A stretch of 36,677 nt of DNA from an uncultured Bacteroidales bacterium (GTDB lineage Bacteria; Bacteroidota; Bacteroidia; Bacteroidales; FEN-979): the NCBI GenBank assembly GCA_903875045.1, contig CAIQUS010000187.1, positions 1 through 36,677 on the forward strand, written 5' to 3'. Of the stretch, positions 15,801-25,200 are shown one piece after another; the first letter of the stretch is position 1; each line of letters starts with the position of its first letter. The translations under genes were made by a program, and so were the position numbers. The notes under the pieces were generated by a model. The model saw only the letters and a list, made by a program, of their open reading frames with translations, made no database searches and was not told the DNA's origin.

Positions 15801-18800
15801 GACAACGGGTACAGGCGGAGTGTTCGGGATTGTCAATGTTACAGATTTTGCAACCATCGCCGCCTGGAGAGGTGGTACAAACCTGGATAATGCCAGCGGA
15901 TATGGTGACCCGAATTTTGTTTTACCGACCGGTACAAGTACAACAGTTGATTTGCATGTTGTTCAGAGCAACACAGCCATTGAGGCAGCAGGAACTCCGA
16001 TCGCAGTAGTAACCAGTGATTATGACGGAGCTGCCAGAGCAGGACTGACACCTGTTGATATTGGTGCCGATGCAGGAAGTTTCATCAGCAGCGGCGATAT
16101 CTTCCCTCCAAATATTCTTTATACACCGCTTACAAGTGGAACGACAGCTAACCGGGTTCTGACGAATTTTGCAGCAATTACAGATAATGTGGCTGTGTCG
16201 GGTGGTGCAAGTCTTCCCAGGCTATATTACAAAAAGTCGGGTGACAATAATGCCTTTGTGGGCAATACCAGTACCGACAATGGCTGGAAATATGTTGTTG
16301 CCAGCAATGCATCCAGCCCTTACTCATTTACAGTGAATTATGGTATTATCAACGGTGGCAGTGTCGTAAACGGAGATATCATTCAGTATTTTGTTGCTGC
16401 CCAGGATGCGGCGAATAATCTTAGCTCAAACTTCGGCGGTGCCGGAGCAAGCGGCAATCCTCCTGTTCAAAATGTGAATGCAGCCCCGGCTACACCACTG
16501 TCCTATACAATTGCCGGAACTTTAACAAGCCCGATTACTGTTGGAACGGGAGGAACATATCCTTCCCTGACAGGTGTAGGTGGAGCATTTGCAGCCATCA
16601 ATGCAGGAACAGCAGCGGGTAACCTGGTCATACAGGTACTCAGCGACCTTACGGAAGACGGGACAAATGCCTTGAATCCGTTGAGTGAAGATCCGTTTGG
16701 TTCAAACTTCACCATTACTATTCAGCCTAATAACACAACCGAAAAAGTCATTTCAGGAGCTGTTGCGACTGGCATGATCCGGTTGAATGGAACTGACAGA
16801 GTTACCATCGATGGCAGAAGCGGCGGAAGCGGGAAATATTTACGTTTCAGAAATACCAACACAGCAAATCCGACATTGACTTTGCTCAATGATGCCACAA
16901 ATAACACCATCAGGAACTGTTATTTTGAAGGTGCCAATACAGGAACAACCTCAGGAGTGGTGTTGCTAAGCAATACAACGGGATCAACAGGAAATGACAA
17001 TAATACATTTACACAGAATAGCATTCGTGACCGCAGTGATGCGGCCGGTGTTCCTGCAAACCTGGTTTATTCCTTAGGAACTGCCCTCAAAGAGAATTCA
17101 GACATCACGTTTTCCAGCAATGAGTTCTTCAATTTCAGCAATGCCGGTTTATTTGTTTCTGCTACCGGAAACGGGAATAACTGGACTATCAGCGGTAACA
17201 GTTTTTATAATAATCTCGCTACTGCTCCTGCAACAACGCAGTATTCGATTTATTTCATCCCGGGAACTGCTTCAAGCAACAGTACCATAACCGGAAATTA
17301 TATTGGAGGACAAGCTGCCAACTGTGTTGGAGCTGCATGGGTCAATACCGGAGCGGTCGCCTTCTATGGAATTTATCTCACGACGGGTATCGTTACGCCA
17401 ACTTCAGTGCAGAACAATACCATTCAGAATATCACCATGTCGAGCATCAGTGGCAGTTCTTTTGGCGGTATCTATATTACGGGTGGAGACTATAACGTTG
17501 GCACAATTACCGGGAATACCATCGGGCATCCCACTACAGCTGGTTCAATCACCCTTGCCGGAACAACAGCCAGCAGGGCTATCTATAACAGTGGAACCGG
17601 TTATATCAATCTTTTCAATAATCTTTGTGCCAATATTAACCGGACAAGTACAACTGCTACTGTTGGCTTCAGAACAATTGAAATCACCGCAGGGACCCTG
17701 AACATCACCAATAACACTGTACGGGATATTTTATCAGCAGCTCCTTCTAACTGGACTGACTATGATGCAGCCTGTGTGGGTATTGAAATGAGGTCAACCC
17801 TTGCAGGACAGCTTATTGAAAACAATAGCATCTATAACCTGACTGCCTCAGATATTGCTTCTACTGTTATAGTTACGGCTCATGGAATCAGGATAGCTTC
17901 GGGGACAGGAAGTGTTCTCAGAAACAATATATACAATATCGTTAACCTGAATCCGGGCAGTGCCGCAAACCTTTTTGGGATCAACATTGCCGGTGGAATC
18001 TGGAAGATTGCGAATAATCTTATCTCTGTTGGTACGGGCAGTGGAAACCAGGTAAATATCAGCGGAATATATGATAACAACACCAGCATCAATGAAATAT
18101 ATTTTAACAGTATTAATATTTCAGGAACTGCTACATCAGGAGCTAATAACACTTTTGCCATAAACAAGAACAGTTCTTCGTTCCTCACTGCCAAGGATAA
18201 CATCTTTTTCAACCAGAGAACAGGTGGAACAGGATTGCATTGTGCAGTTAAACTCACAACCAATGCTTCCTTTATCTCAAATTATAATGATCTGTTCTCT
18301 ACCGGAGCTCAGTTAGGCATGATAGGCGCATCCAATTATGCTAACCTTGCAGCCTGGAGAACCGGATCAGGTCAGGATGCCAACTCGGTTTCCGTCAATC
18401 CTCAGTTTGTTTCAACAACTGATTTACATACTGTAAAACCAGAACTGAACAACACAGGTATCGCAATCCCGGGAATAACCACTGATTATGCCATGGTCAC
18501 ACGTAGTAATCCTCCGGATATCGGAGCTTATGAATTCACTGGAATACCTGATGTTACCACGGTAGCTGCAACAGTTGTCGGTAATTCCACTGCCACGCTC
18601 AATGGAATTGTGACAGCAAACAATGAAATGGTTGTGACCGGCTTCGAATATGGCCTGACCACAGCCTACGGAACGACAATTGCCGGTGTACCAGCTACTA
18701 TAGGTGGAATGACTCCGACTAATTTCTCAGGTAATGTTTCAGGTCTGACTCCATGTACCGTGTATCACTTCAGGGCAAAAGGTGTGGTGGGCTCAACCCC

Positions 18801-21800
18801 TGCATACGGTTTGGACATGACCTTTACGACAACATGTCCACTCCCGACTGTGGTAACCACTGCGGCAACACTTGTCACCGCAGCCACTGCAACATTGAAT
18901 GGAACTGTTAATGCAAATAATACAACCACAACTGTGTCCTTTGACTATGGTTTGACCACAGCTTATGGAACCAATGTGGCCGGTGTCCCTGTTACAATCA
19001 CAGGAAGTATCGTTACTGCATCGCTGGCCAATATCACAGGCCTTGCACCAAACACCCTGTATCACTTCAGAATCAATGGAGTCAATGGTGGTGGCACAAT
19101 CAATGGGAATGACCTGACTTTCACAACAGCTGCGGCCCCTCCCACTGTTACGACTACAGCAGCCTCGCCTATTGGTACAACTTCAGCTACATTGAACGGA
19201 ATTGTAAATGCAAACAACTCATCTACAACGGTTTCATTTGAATGGGGTCTCACAACGGGATACGGGAATACTGTTGCAGGTGTTCCATCACCGGTTACAG
19301 GCAGTACAAATACGAATGTCAGCGCTGCAATTATTGGTTTGGTTACCAACACCACCTACCATTTCAGGGTAACAGGAACTAATTCAGCCGGAACATCCAA
19401 TGGTGGCGACCTTACCTTCCTCACTGGTTGTCCTCAACCTGCAGCTGCCGGAACGATTACCGGCCCGGTCAATGTTTGTTTGAACGGAACAGGTTATATT
19501 TACACTGTTCCTGCTATCGCAAATGCGACCTCCTACGTATGGACATTACCAACCGGAGCAACTATCACAGCCGGAAGCAATACCAATTCGATTACTGTCA
19601 GTTATTCTGGTACTGCGACCTCAGGGAATGTGACCGTTTATGGATCAAGTATTTGCGGAAATGGCACAGTTTCGCCAAACCTTGCAGTAACTGTTAACCC
19701 ACTTCCTGTACCTACCATCACAGGTCCGGCAACAGCTTGTGCTGCATCAACAGGAAATGTTTATACAACTCAAACCGGAATGACTGGTTACACCTGGACT
19801 GTTTCTGCCGGCGGCGTGATTGATGCAGGTGCAGGCACCAATTCGGTCACAGTAACCTGGAACACACTGGGTGCCCAGACTGTCAGCGTTAATTACATCA
19901 ATGGAAACGGTTGTACAGCTGCACTTGCAACTTCCTATCCTGTTACCGTTAACGCACGTCCTGTCCCAACCGTTACCGGACCAGCAACACTCTGTGCCGG
20001 ATCAACCGGAAATGTGTACACAACCCAGACCGGGATGACCGGTTATGTATGGACACTTTCAGCTGGTGGCGTTATCACCGCAGGGGCTGGAACCAATGCA
20101 ATAACTGTTACCTGGAATACCGCAGGAGCCCAGACAGTGTGTGTAAATTACACCGGTGCAAATGGATGCAATGCAGCAGCCCCGGCTTGCAGCAATGTAA
20201 CAGTCAACGCATTACCAGTTCCGTCCATCACCGGTTCGGGTACGGTATGTCTGAATTCTTCCGGTCATATTTACACAACCCAGGCGGGCATGACAGGCTA
20301 TACCTGGACAATTTCAGCCGGTGGAACAATCCTCTCTGGTTCCGGAACCAACAGTATTACAACAAGTTGGTCGACTACAGGACCTAAAACGATCACTGTT
20401 AACTACACCAATGCCAATGGTTGTACTGCTTTAACACCTGGTTCACTGCCAGTTACTGTTGATCCTTTACCTACCCCCACTATTACAGGACCGAGTAGTG
20501 TTTGCCAGGGCGCAACAGGTGTTGTTTATACAACCCAGGCCGGAATGACCAACTACAACTGGACAGTATCTGCAGGCGGAACCATTACCGCAGGAGGTAC
20601 ATCTACCAGCAATACGGTAACCGTAACCTGGACAACTGCCGGGGCAAAAACAGTTGCCGTGAACTACACAAATGCATTCGGATGTTCAGCTCCGATCTCA
20701 ACTTCTTACCCTGTCAGCGTCAATGCGACACCTGTTCCGACTATCGGTAGTACCAATAATCCTTGTGTTGGATCAACCAACAACATTTATTACACTGAAA
20801 GTGGAATGACAGGATATGTATGGACAGTTTCTGCCGGAGGCACCATCGTTTCAGGCCAGGGCACCAGTACCCTGAATGTGACATGGAATCTTCTGGGTAC
20901 GCAGACTGTCAGTGTGAACTATACGAATACTTCAGGTTGCCAGTCACCAACACCTGCAGTTTACACTCTGTTTGTTAACTCACCGCCAAATGCTGCAGGG
21001 GCCATTACCGGAACTGCAACTGTTTGTGCCGGAACCAGCGGGGTGGCCTATTCAACCACACCGATCGTTGGTGTTACCTCCTATTCATGGACGGTACCAT
21101 CGGGAGCAACCGTTGCCACAGGTACAGGAACAACCAATATCACCGTTGATTTCGGAAGTTCAGCCGTAACAGGCAATGTTACTGTAGCAGGTGTAAACCA
21201 GTGCGGAAACGGTCCATCTTCGTCATTTGCAGTAACTGTGAATCCGATGCCTGCAGCTGCCGGAACAATTACCGGGCCTGCATCAGTTTGTGCCGGAGCC
21301 ACAGGTGTTGCTTACAGTGTTGGTACAATTGCCAATGCAACATCGTACGTTTGGACTGTTCCAGTCGGTGTAGTTATCACCTCCGGTGCCACAACAAAAA
21401 ACATTGTGGTAACTTTTGGTCCAGGTTCGGGCGTGGGCATTATTACTGTGAAGGGTACCAATGCCTGCGGAAGCGGTACGGTATCTCCCAATTTCCTTGT
21501 AACCGTCAACGAAATCCCTGCTGCCCCTGTTGTAACTGTTGCAGGCAATGTGCTTACCAGCAGTGCACCCACAGGCAACCAGTGGTATTATGAAGGTACT
21601 GCCATTCCCGGGGCAACTGGTCAATCCTATACGGTTATCACCAATACAGGAAATTACTGGTGTGTTGTGACCATCAACGGATGCTCATCCCCGATTTCCA
21701 ACAAGGTTTGGGTGGTTATTACCGGAGTACAGGAGTTGCAAAGCAGCAATTTCAGTATTTACCCTGTGCCCAACGATGGACAGTTTACGGTTTCAATTAC

Positions 21801-21996
21801 GAGTCCGGTAGCGGAATCGTTTACCATCACTGTGTACAACCAACTGGGTGCAAAGATCTATGAGCTTGGCGATGTCCGGGTAAATGGCACATTTGAAAAG
21901 CAGATTGATCTCCGCCCGATTGCAAGTGGCGTGTATTCAGTAGTATTCCTCAACAGTGAACATAAGGTTGTGAGGAAGGTAATTGTGAATAAATAA
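12871..21996 (+). CDS. Giant T9SS surface protein: jelly-roll, FN3, two beta-helices, 8 PKD-like modules
   Basis: A 3041-residue secreted protein. In order: signal peptide (1-20, ending SIGQT); jelly-roll domain (about 22-192, ending DIGVDEVRIYN); FN3 (about 198-292); parallel beta-helix region 1 rich in NNxI turns (about 300-1070); Ig-like domain (about 1074-1205); beta-helix region 2 (about 1214-1888); three FN3-like repeats sharing EYGLTTAYGT-type and TxYHFR motifs (1895, 1991 and 2090 on); eight PKD-like modules (2187-2883); an Ig-like module (GNVLTSSAPTGNQWYYEG); and a T9SS type A tail (about 2954-3041, IYPVPNDGQFTV to KVIVNK). The PKD modules alternate in two subtypes, in the order A-B5-A-A. 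Most B modules are 255 bases long. I expect surface attachment and adhesion or polymer binding; the beta-helices could bind or cleave polysaccharide, but no catalytic motif is evident. It heads a set of three related genes and ends in a strong terminator. Confidence 0.88.
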   Translation: MRKIFLSLVVLIAASYFSIGQTILTQNFEAAWTIPSSLSPAWSGTVTPADNQWQRDDYTTGWAGSSGAYTPAGASATLHSARFHSYDAGSGTTGDFISPVFDLSAFTPGVVKTEFYYINTSGTDVLNIYSSNDGGSTWSAALMGAAGVQAAWTKYTVTLPGNSATTKIKFTATSDWGTTDIGVDEVRIYNPIPANAPPIAFTATAVTQATMTIGWTDNSTNEISFRVYRSSDNITFTQVGTDIASTSTGTTGTLYSQPQTGLNAGVTYYYRIAAVLDLESTYLTGSQTTLPPVPMSGTKTVGPTGDFFTLTAAFQSLNGNGVNGPVNLVLQSTYLSSAEPAFPIPVMTIPGASSTNKIVVYPSATGLSITSASATGTINMTGVTYVTFDGRVNATGTTKNLVIENTNVAGYAIQFINDSRFNTLQYCQIQGVETSTTLGVVLFSTTTGTLGNSNNLIDNCDLKDGVTTPANLIYSAGTPGVPNLSNTVSNCNLFNWFLATTTIQTAAINILAGNSDWTITANSFYQTAVRTYTSSGTVSIINVLNASNGYNFTITNNFFGGTAPSCGGTPMTLTTTTGTLGYRLVALSCANGVPSTFQGNTISNISLTTALTGFYALVYHVNGHINIINNTIGSQTATNNISVTNSGTGAATFCALLAGGGSPFSNINISGNNFGGISVSASSTGSAGGRILYAQAVQGSTLLINNNLIGGTTANSIMQNSNNILTGIMILNPTIGNIITNNTIRNLSHNNIGVTGSITGINVQSNGAHTITGNTIYNLTTNSTNIAINNSASIVGLTMTALTTPGTVVSQNTIYNLVNTNTTVAGGVNGMYFATPTFGQATISRNFVHSFSTASATSVQTGIFVPNTGNAMVYNNMVRLGFDAAGAAQTNSVQINGIYKASTGNVGVYFNSVYIGGTGVVSGAVNSYAYRRIASAPADTVVNNIFINNRSNASGTGKHYGIFTNAADLLCNFNLYQTTGTGGVFGIVNVTDFATIAAWRGGTNLDNASGYGDPNFVLPTGTSTTVDLHVVQSNTAIEAAGTPIAVVTSDYDGAARAGLTPVDIGADAGSFISSGDIFPPNILYTPLTSGTTANRVLTNFAAITDNVAVSGGASLPRLYYKKSGDNNAFVGNTSTDNGWKYVVASNASSPYSFTVNYGIINGGSVVNGDIIQYFVAAQDAANNLSSNFGGAGASGNPPVQNVNAAPATPLSYTIAGTLTSPITVGTGGTYPSLTGVGGAFAAINAGTAAGNLVIQVLSDLTEDGTNALNPLSEDPFGSNFTITIQPNNTTEKVISGAVATGMIRLNGTDRVTIDGRSGGSGKYLRFRNTNTANPTLTLLNDATNNTIRNCYFEGANTGTTSGVVLLSNTTGSTGNDNNTFTQNSIRDRSDAAGVPANLVYSLGTALKENSDITFSSNEFFNFSNAGLFVSATGNGNNWTISGNSFYNNLATAPATTQYSIYFIPGTASSNSTITGNYIGGQAANCVGAAWVNTGAVAFYGIYLTTGIVTPTSVQNNTIQNITMSSISGSSFGGIYITGGDYNVGTITGNTIGHPTTAGSITLAGTTASRAIYNSGTGYINLFNNLCANINRTSTTATVGFRTIEITAGTLNITNNTVRDILSAAPSNWTDYDAACVGIEMRSTLAGQLIENNSIYNLTASDIASTVIVTAHGIRIASGTGSVLRNNIYNIVNLNPGSAANLFGINIAGGIWKIANNLISVGTGSGNQVNISGIYDNNTSINEIYFNSINISGTATSGANNTFAINKNSSSFLTAKDNIFFNQRTGGTGLHCAVKLTTNASFISNYNDLFSTGAQLGMIGASNYANLAAWRTGSGQDANSVSVNPQFVSTTDLHTVKPELNNTGIAIPGITTDYAMVTRSNPPDIGAYEFTGIPDVTTVAATVVGNSTATLNGIVTANNEMVVTGFEYGLTTAYGTTIAGVPATIGGMTPTNFSGNVSGLTPCTVYHFRAKGVVGSTPAYGLDMTFTTTCPLPTVVTTAATLVTAATATLNGTVNANNTTTTVSFDYGLTTAYGTNVAGVPVTITGSIVTASLANITGLAPNTLYHFRINGVNGGGTINGNDLTFTTAAAPPTVTTTAASPIGTTSATLNGIVNANNSSTTVSFEWGLTTGYGNTVAGVPSPVTGSTNTNVSAAIIGLVTNTTYHFRVTGTNSAGTSNGGDLTFLTGCPQPAAAGTITGPVNVCLNGTGYIYTVPAIANATSYVWTLPTGATITAGSNTNSITVSYSGTATSGNVTVYGSSICGNGTVSPNLAVTVNPLPVPTITGPATACAASTGNVYTTQTGMTGYTWTVSAGGVIDAGAGTNSVTVTWNTLGAQTVSVNYINGNGCTAALATSYPVTVNARPVPTVTGPATLCAGSTGNVYTTQTGMTGYVWTLSAGGVITAGAGTNAITVTWNTAGAQTVCVNYTGANGCNAAAPACSNVTVNALPVPSITGSGTVCLNSSGHIYTTQAGMTGYTWTISAGGTILSGSGTNSITTSWSTTGPKTITVNYTNANGCTALTPGSLPVTVDPLPTPTITGPSSVCQGATGVVYTTQAGMTNYNWTVSAGGTITAGGTSTSNTVTVTWTTAGAKTVAVNYTNAFGCSAPISTSYPVSVNATPVPTIGSTNNPCVGSTNNIYYTESGMTGYVWTVSAGGTIVSGQGTSTLNVTWNLLGTQTVSVNYTNTSGCQSPTPAVYTLFVNSPPNAAGAITGTATVCAGTSGVAYSTTPIVGVTSYSWTVPSGATVATGTGTTNITVDFGSSAVTGNVTVAGVNQCGNGPSSSFAVTVNPMPAAAGTITGPASVCAGATGVAYSVGTIANATSYVWTVPVGVVITSGATTKNIVVTFGPGSGVGIITVKGTNACGSGTVSPNFLVTVNEIPAAPVVTVAGNVLTSSAPTGNQWYYEGTAIPGATGQSYTVITNTGNYWCVVTINGCSSPISNKVWVVITGVQELQSSNFSIYPVPNDGQFTVSITSPVAESFTITVYNQLGAKIYELGDVRVNGTFEKQIDLRPIASGVYSVVFLNSEHKVVRKVIVNK
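19429..21519 (+). repeat. PKD-like module array A-B5-A-A in the 3041-residue gene
   Basis: Modules begin near 19429 (A), 19708, 19963, 20218, 20473 and 20734 (B), 20989 and 21253 (A). B modules carry GNVYTTQxGMTGYxW; A modules carry GVAYSVPxIxNATSYxW. Spacing of the B starts is 255, 255, 255, 261 and 255 bases. The last B (20734) starts with the variant IGSTNNPC. Confidence 0.85.
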
Positions 21997-22001
21997 AACT
22001 G

Positions 22002-22032
22002 TGACGCGTGACACGTGACGCGTCACGCGTCA
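22002..22032. repeat. GTGACGCG-type inverted repeat after the 3041-residue gene
   Basis: TGACGCGTGAC and its exact complement GTCACGCGTCA flank a 9-base loop, giving an 11-base-pair stem. GTGACGCGTCAC within it is also a perfect 12-base palindrome. It lies 5 bases after the stop codon and about 10 bases before the T-tracted terminator. The GTGACG core resembles the GTGACGG array at the mqnD stop. Confidence 0.75.
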
Positions 22033-22042
22033 TGCTTGAAAG

Positions 22043-22076
22043 AAAGCCCTGCCGGAAACGGTGGGGCTTTTTTTTT
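22043..22076 (+). terminator. Rho-independent terminator of the 3041-residue gene
   Basis: AAAGCCC pairs with GGGCTTT, continuing through two wobble pairs to CCG/CGG, closed by a GAAA tetraloop: a 12-base-pair stem. A run of nine T follows from 22068. The same 28-base hairpin recurs at 27883. Confidence 0.92.
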
Positions 22077-22134
22077 ACAGCATTATCTTTTCATTAATTC
22101 TCAACAAATCTTAGGCACTGTGGCTGATACTTTA

Positions 22135-22142
22135 TATTTTTG
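22135..22142 (+). promoter_or_regulatory. -7 promoter element for the 1869-residue gene
   Basis: TATTTTTG lies 91 bases before the ATG, downstream of the terminator hairpin. No good -33 element. The rest of the 237-base gap is AT-rich. Confidence 0.5.
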
Positions 22143-22233
22143 TATTTCTAATATTTTGATAAAGTATTAAAAGCTTTTTTTCTCTTTTTTCAATCTGAAC
22201 AAATCAAACCGTTATAATCAAAAAAACAATCAA

Positions 22234-25200
22234 ATGAGAAAATTTACATTATTAGCCATTTTTATCACGGCTGTTTTATCGCTGACAATTCAAGGCATCA
22301 CAAATGGCCAGGTATTGCTGGATGAGAATTTTTCGTATCCCGCCGGTGATCTTATCACTGCCCACGGATGGGTTGCTCATTCGGTCGGGGGAACCAACCC
22401 CATTACTGTGAATGCCACCGGACTTACTTTTCCCGGTTACATTGATTCAGGTATTGGCCTTGCCGCGCTGGTAGATAACACCGGAGAAGATGACAACACT
22501 CCATTTGCCAACCAGTCCGCAGGTATTGTTTATGTGGGTTTAATGGTCAACGTAACTACCACAGCTGCCGGATATTTCTTTCATTTGGGTGGTACCCCTA
22601 TCGGCACCACCTTCAGGGGCAAGGTATTCATGGATGCTACCAACCATTTCGGGGTGAGTGTTGGCAGTAATACCGGTACCTTCGCTGCAGCAACGTATAA
22701 TCCAGGGCAGACCTATCTCCTCGTTCTAAAATATGAAATCGTTGCAGGGACCAATAACGATATCGTTAGTTTATTCATTTTCGACGGAGCTATTCCTTCT
22801 ACCGAACCTGCAGTTCCCAGCATCGGTCCGCTTACTGATGCGACGATGACCGACATAAACCCCGGAGCCGTTGCCTTGCGCCAGTTTTCCGCAACCCAAA
22901 ACTTTCTGGCTGACGGAATTCGCGTTGGTTTATCATGGTCTGATGTGTTGGGTTCAGCCATTGTACCGCCTACCATCCAGGCACAGAACATCACCTTTAG
23001 TGGCATCACAACAACCGGCATGACAGCCAACTGGACCAATGGTAATGGCGCCAAGCGTATCGTCATCATGAACACATCGAATAGTTTCACCAATCCGGCC
23101 GATGGTACTGATCCAAGTGCAAACACTATATACAGCGGGTCCGGCGAACAAGTGGTTTACAACAACACCGGAAGCACAGTGGGGGTTACTGGTCTTACCG
23201 GAAGCACCACTTACTGGTTCAGAGTTTATGAGTACAACGGAGCAGGGGCCACCACAAAATACCTGACCACAACGGCAACACTGAACCCCAACAGCCAGGT
23301 TACTGCTACTGCTGCCGTAGCTCCTTCCATTACCCTGCCAACATCAGTATCCATCACCAATACCTCTGCCGTACTCGGTGGTACCATTACCGCAGATGGT
23401 GGTTCACCCATCACCGAACGTGGTACTGTCTGGAAAACCACTGCCGGCGTCACAATTACAGACAACCCACTTGCAGAGGGAGGCTTTACGGTTGCCACTT
23501 TTTCGCATTTACGTTCTGCCCTGCCACCGAAAACACAAATCTATTTTAAAGCATATTCTGCAAATTCAGTTGGGACAAGCCTTACAACGGAATCTTCTTT
23601 TTTCACCCTGGCTGATGAACCCACTTCTCACGTTACAGGGTTTGCAGCTGTATCCGGCGGAACAACCAGTATCAATTTATCCTGGTCAACCATTGCTGCA
23701 GGAGCCGACGGTTATCTGATCCTTCAGAAAACCGGAGCAGCTGCCCCCACAGGAATTCCGGTTGATGCAAACGGTTACACTGTTGGAAGTGTTTTGGGCG
23801 ATGGAACAGTCGCTGCATTGGTAACCCCCGGTTCCACATTGTTAAAAACAATCACCGGGCTGTCACCTGCCACGCAATATTCTTTTACAATAATACCTTT
23901 TGCCTGGGATGGAGCCAACAACCCAACATATAATTATTTTACATCTCCAACCATTCCAAGTGCCAGTGCAACTACCACGGGAACCGGCCCGGTTACTTAC
24001 ACATGGCAGGGAGCAGATAACGGGTTATGGACCACTGCTACAAACTGGAACCCATCACGTACCACCCCGGCAACAAGCGACATCCTGCAATTTAATGATG
24101 GTACCTCTAAAACTGTAACAGCCGTTCCTACACAAACAATCGGCAAACTGGTGATGGCCAACAATACCACGATCAACCTTCAAAGCAGTGCTGTAACAAC
24201 GCTCACACTCAGCGGAGTGGCCGGTGCAGACCTTGACATCCCGACCGGATGCGCTTTGAATCTGAATGCAGCAAATGCCATAACGATTTCAGTCGCAACC
24301 ACTGCCACAGCAAGCATCAGCGGGAACATGACATTTTCGTCAACAATTGCAACAGGACACCGTATGATTGCCGTTGATGCGGGTGCAATCACTTTCAATA
24401 GCGGCGCCATTTTTACAGCAGGCACTTTTTTCTCGGGAAATGCTTTTGGCGGCTCAGCCTCAGTCCCGGTTGCTACAGCAAATTCTGTCATTTTTGCCAG
24501 CGGATCAACCTACCTGGTTCAGGCCGGAAGCAATCCGTTTTCTTTAACAGCCCCTGCCAGCGTGGTTGTTTTTCAGGCAGGAAGTCTTTATAAAGTCACA
24601 GGCAACAGTACTCCGGCATTTTCAGGCAGAACTTATGCCAACTTCGAAATGGATGCCACGGGTGTTACGCTGACTACCTCCGGAGGAAGTCCGGTTTCAC
24701 TTGACAACATTACTGTTACCAACGGAACCTTGAATATCAATATGACCGGGCCAACCAGCGGAATTCATCAGATTCACGGAAATATCGCAGTAGCAACCGG
24801 AGGGGTTCTGAATTTTTCCCCGGCTTCGGCAGGCACGGTTACTTTTAACGGCACTGCTAACCAATCCATTTCAGGGGTTGGTCCCATTACAACCGGTGCC
24901 AATTCAATCATTGAAATATCGAATGCCAACGGAGTCAATCTCAATACTCCGGTTACCATTAATGGTCAGTTAAAACTCACCAATGGATTATTCGCCCTGG
25001 GATCCAGCAACCTCCTTTTAGGAACTGCTGCAACCATCACAGGCACTCCTTCCTCATCCGCCATGATCGTTGCTACCGGTACGGGGCAATTGCAAAAGGG
25101 TTTTGCCACCGGATTCACAGGTAGTTTTCTCTATCCGGTCGGGGATAACACGGTAACCCCTGAATATTCACCGGTTACACTTAATTTTACCAGTGGAACA

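Noticed and set aside
13000-18540. Carbohydrate-lyase activity of the beta-helix regions
   Set aside because: The NNxI-rich turns support a beta-helix fold, but no catalytic motif of a known lyase or hydrolase family could be seen.
19429-21519. CRISPR-like or minisatellite interpretation of the regular repeats
   Set aside because: The 255-base period is a protein module period; repeats are imperfect at DNA level, coding throughout and lack short spacers.
18793-21624. Minus-strand and other-frame open frames within the giant genes
   Set aside because: Low-complexity Thr/Gly/Ala coding sequence keeps other frames open by chance; none has a signal, domain or promoter.
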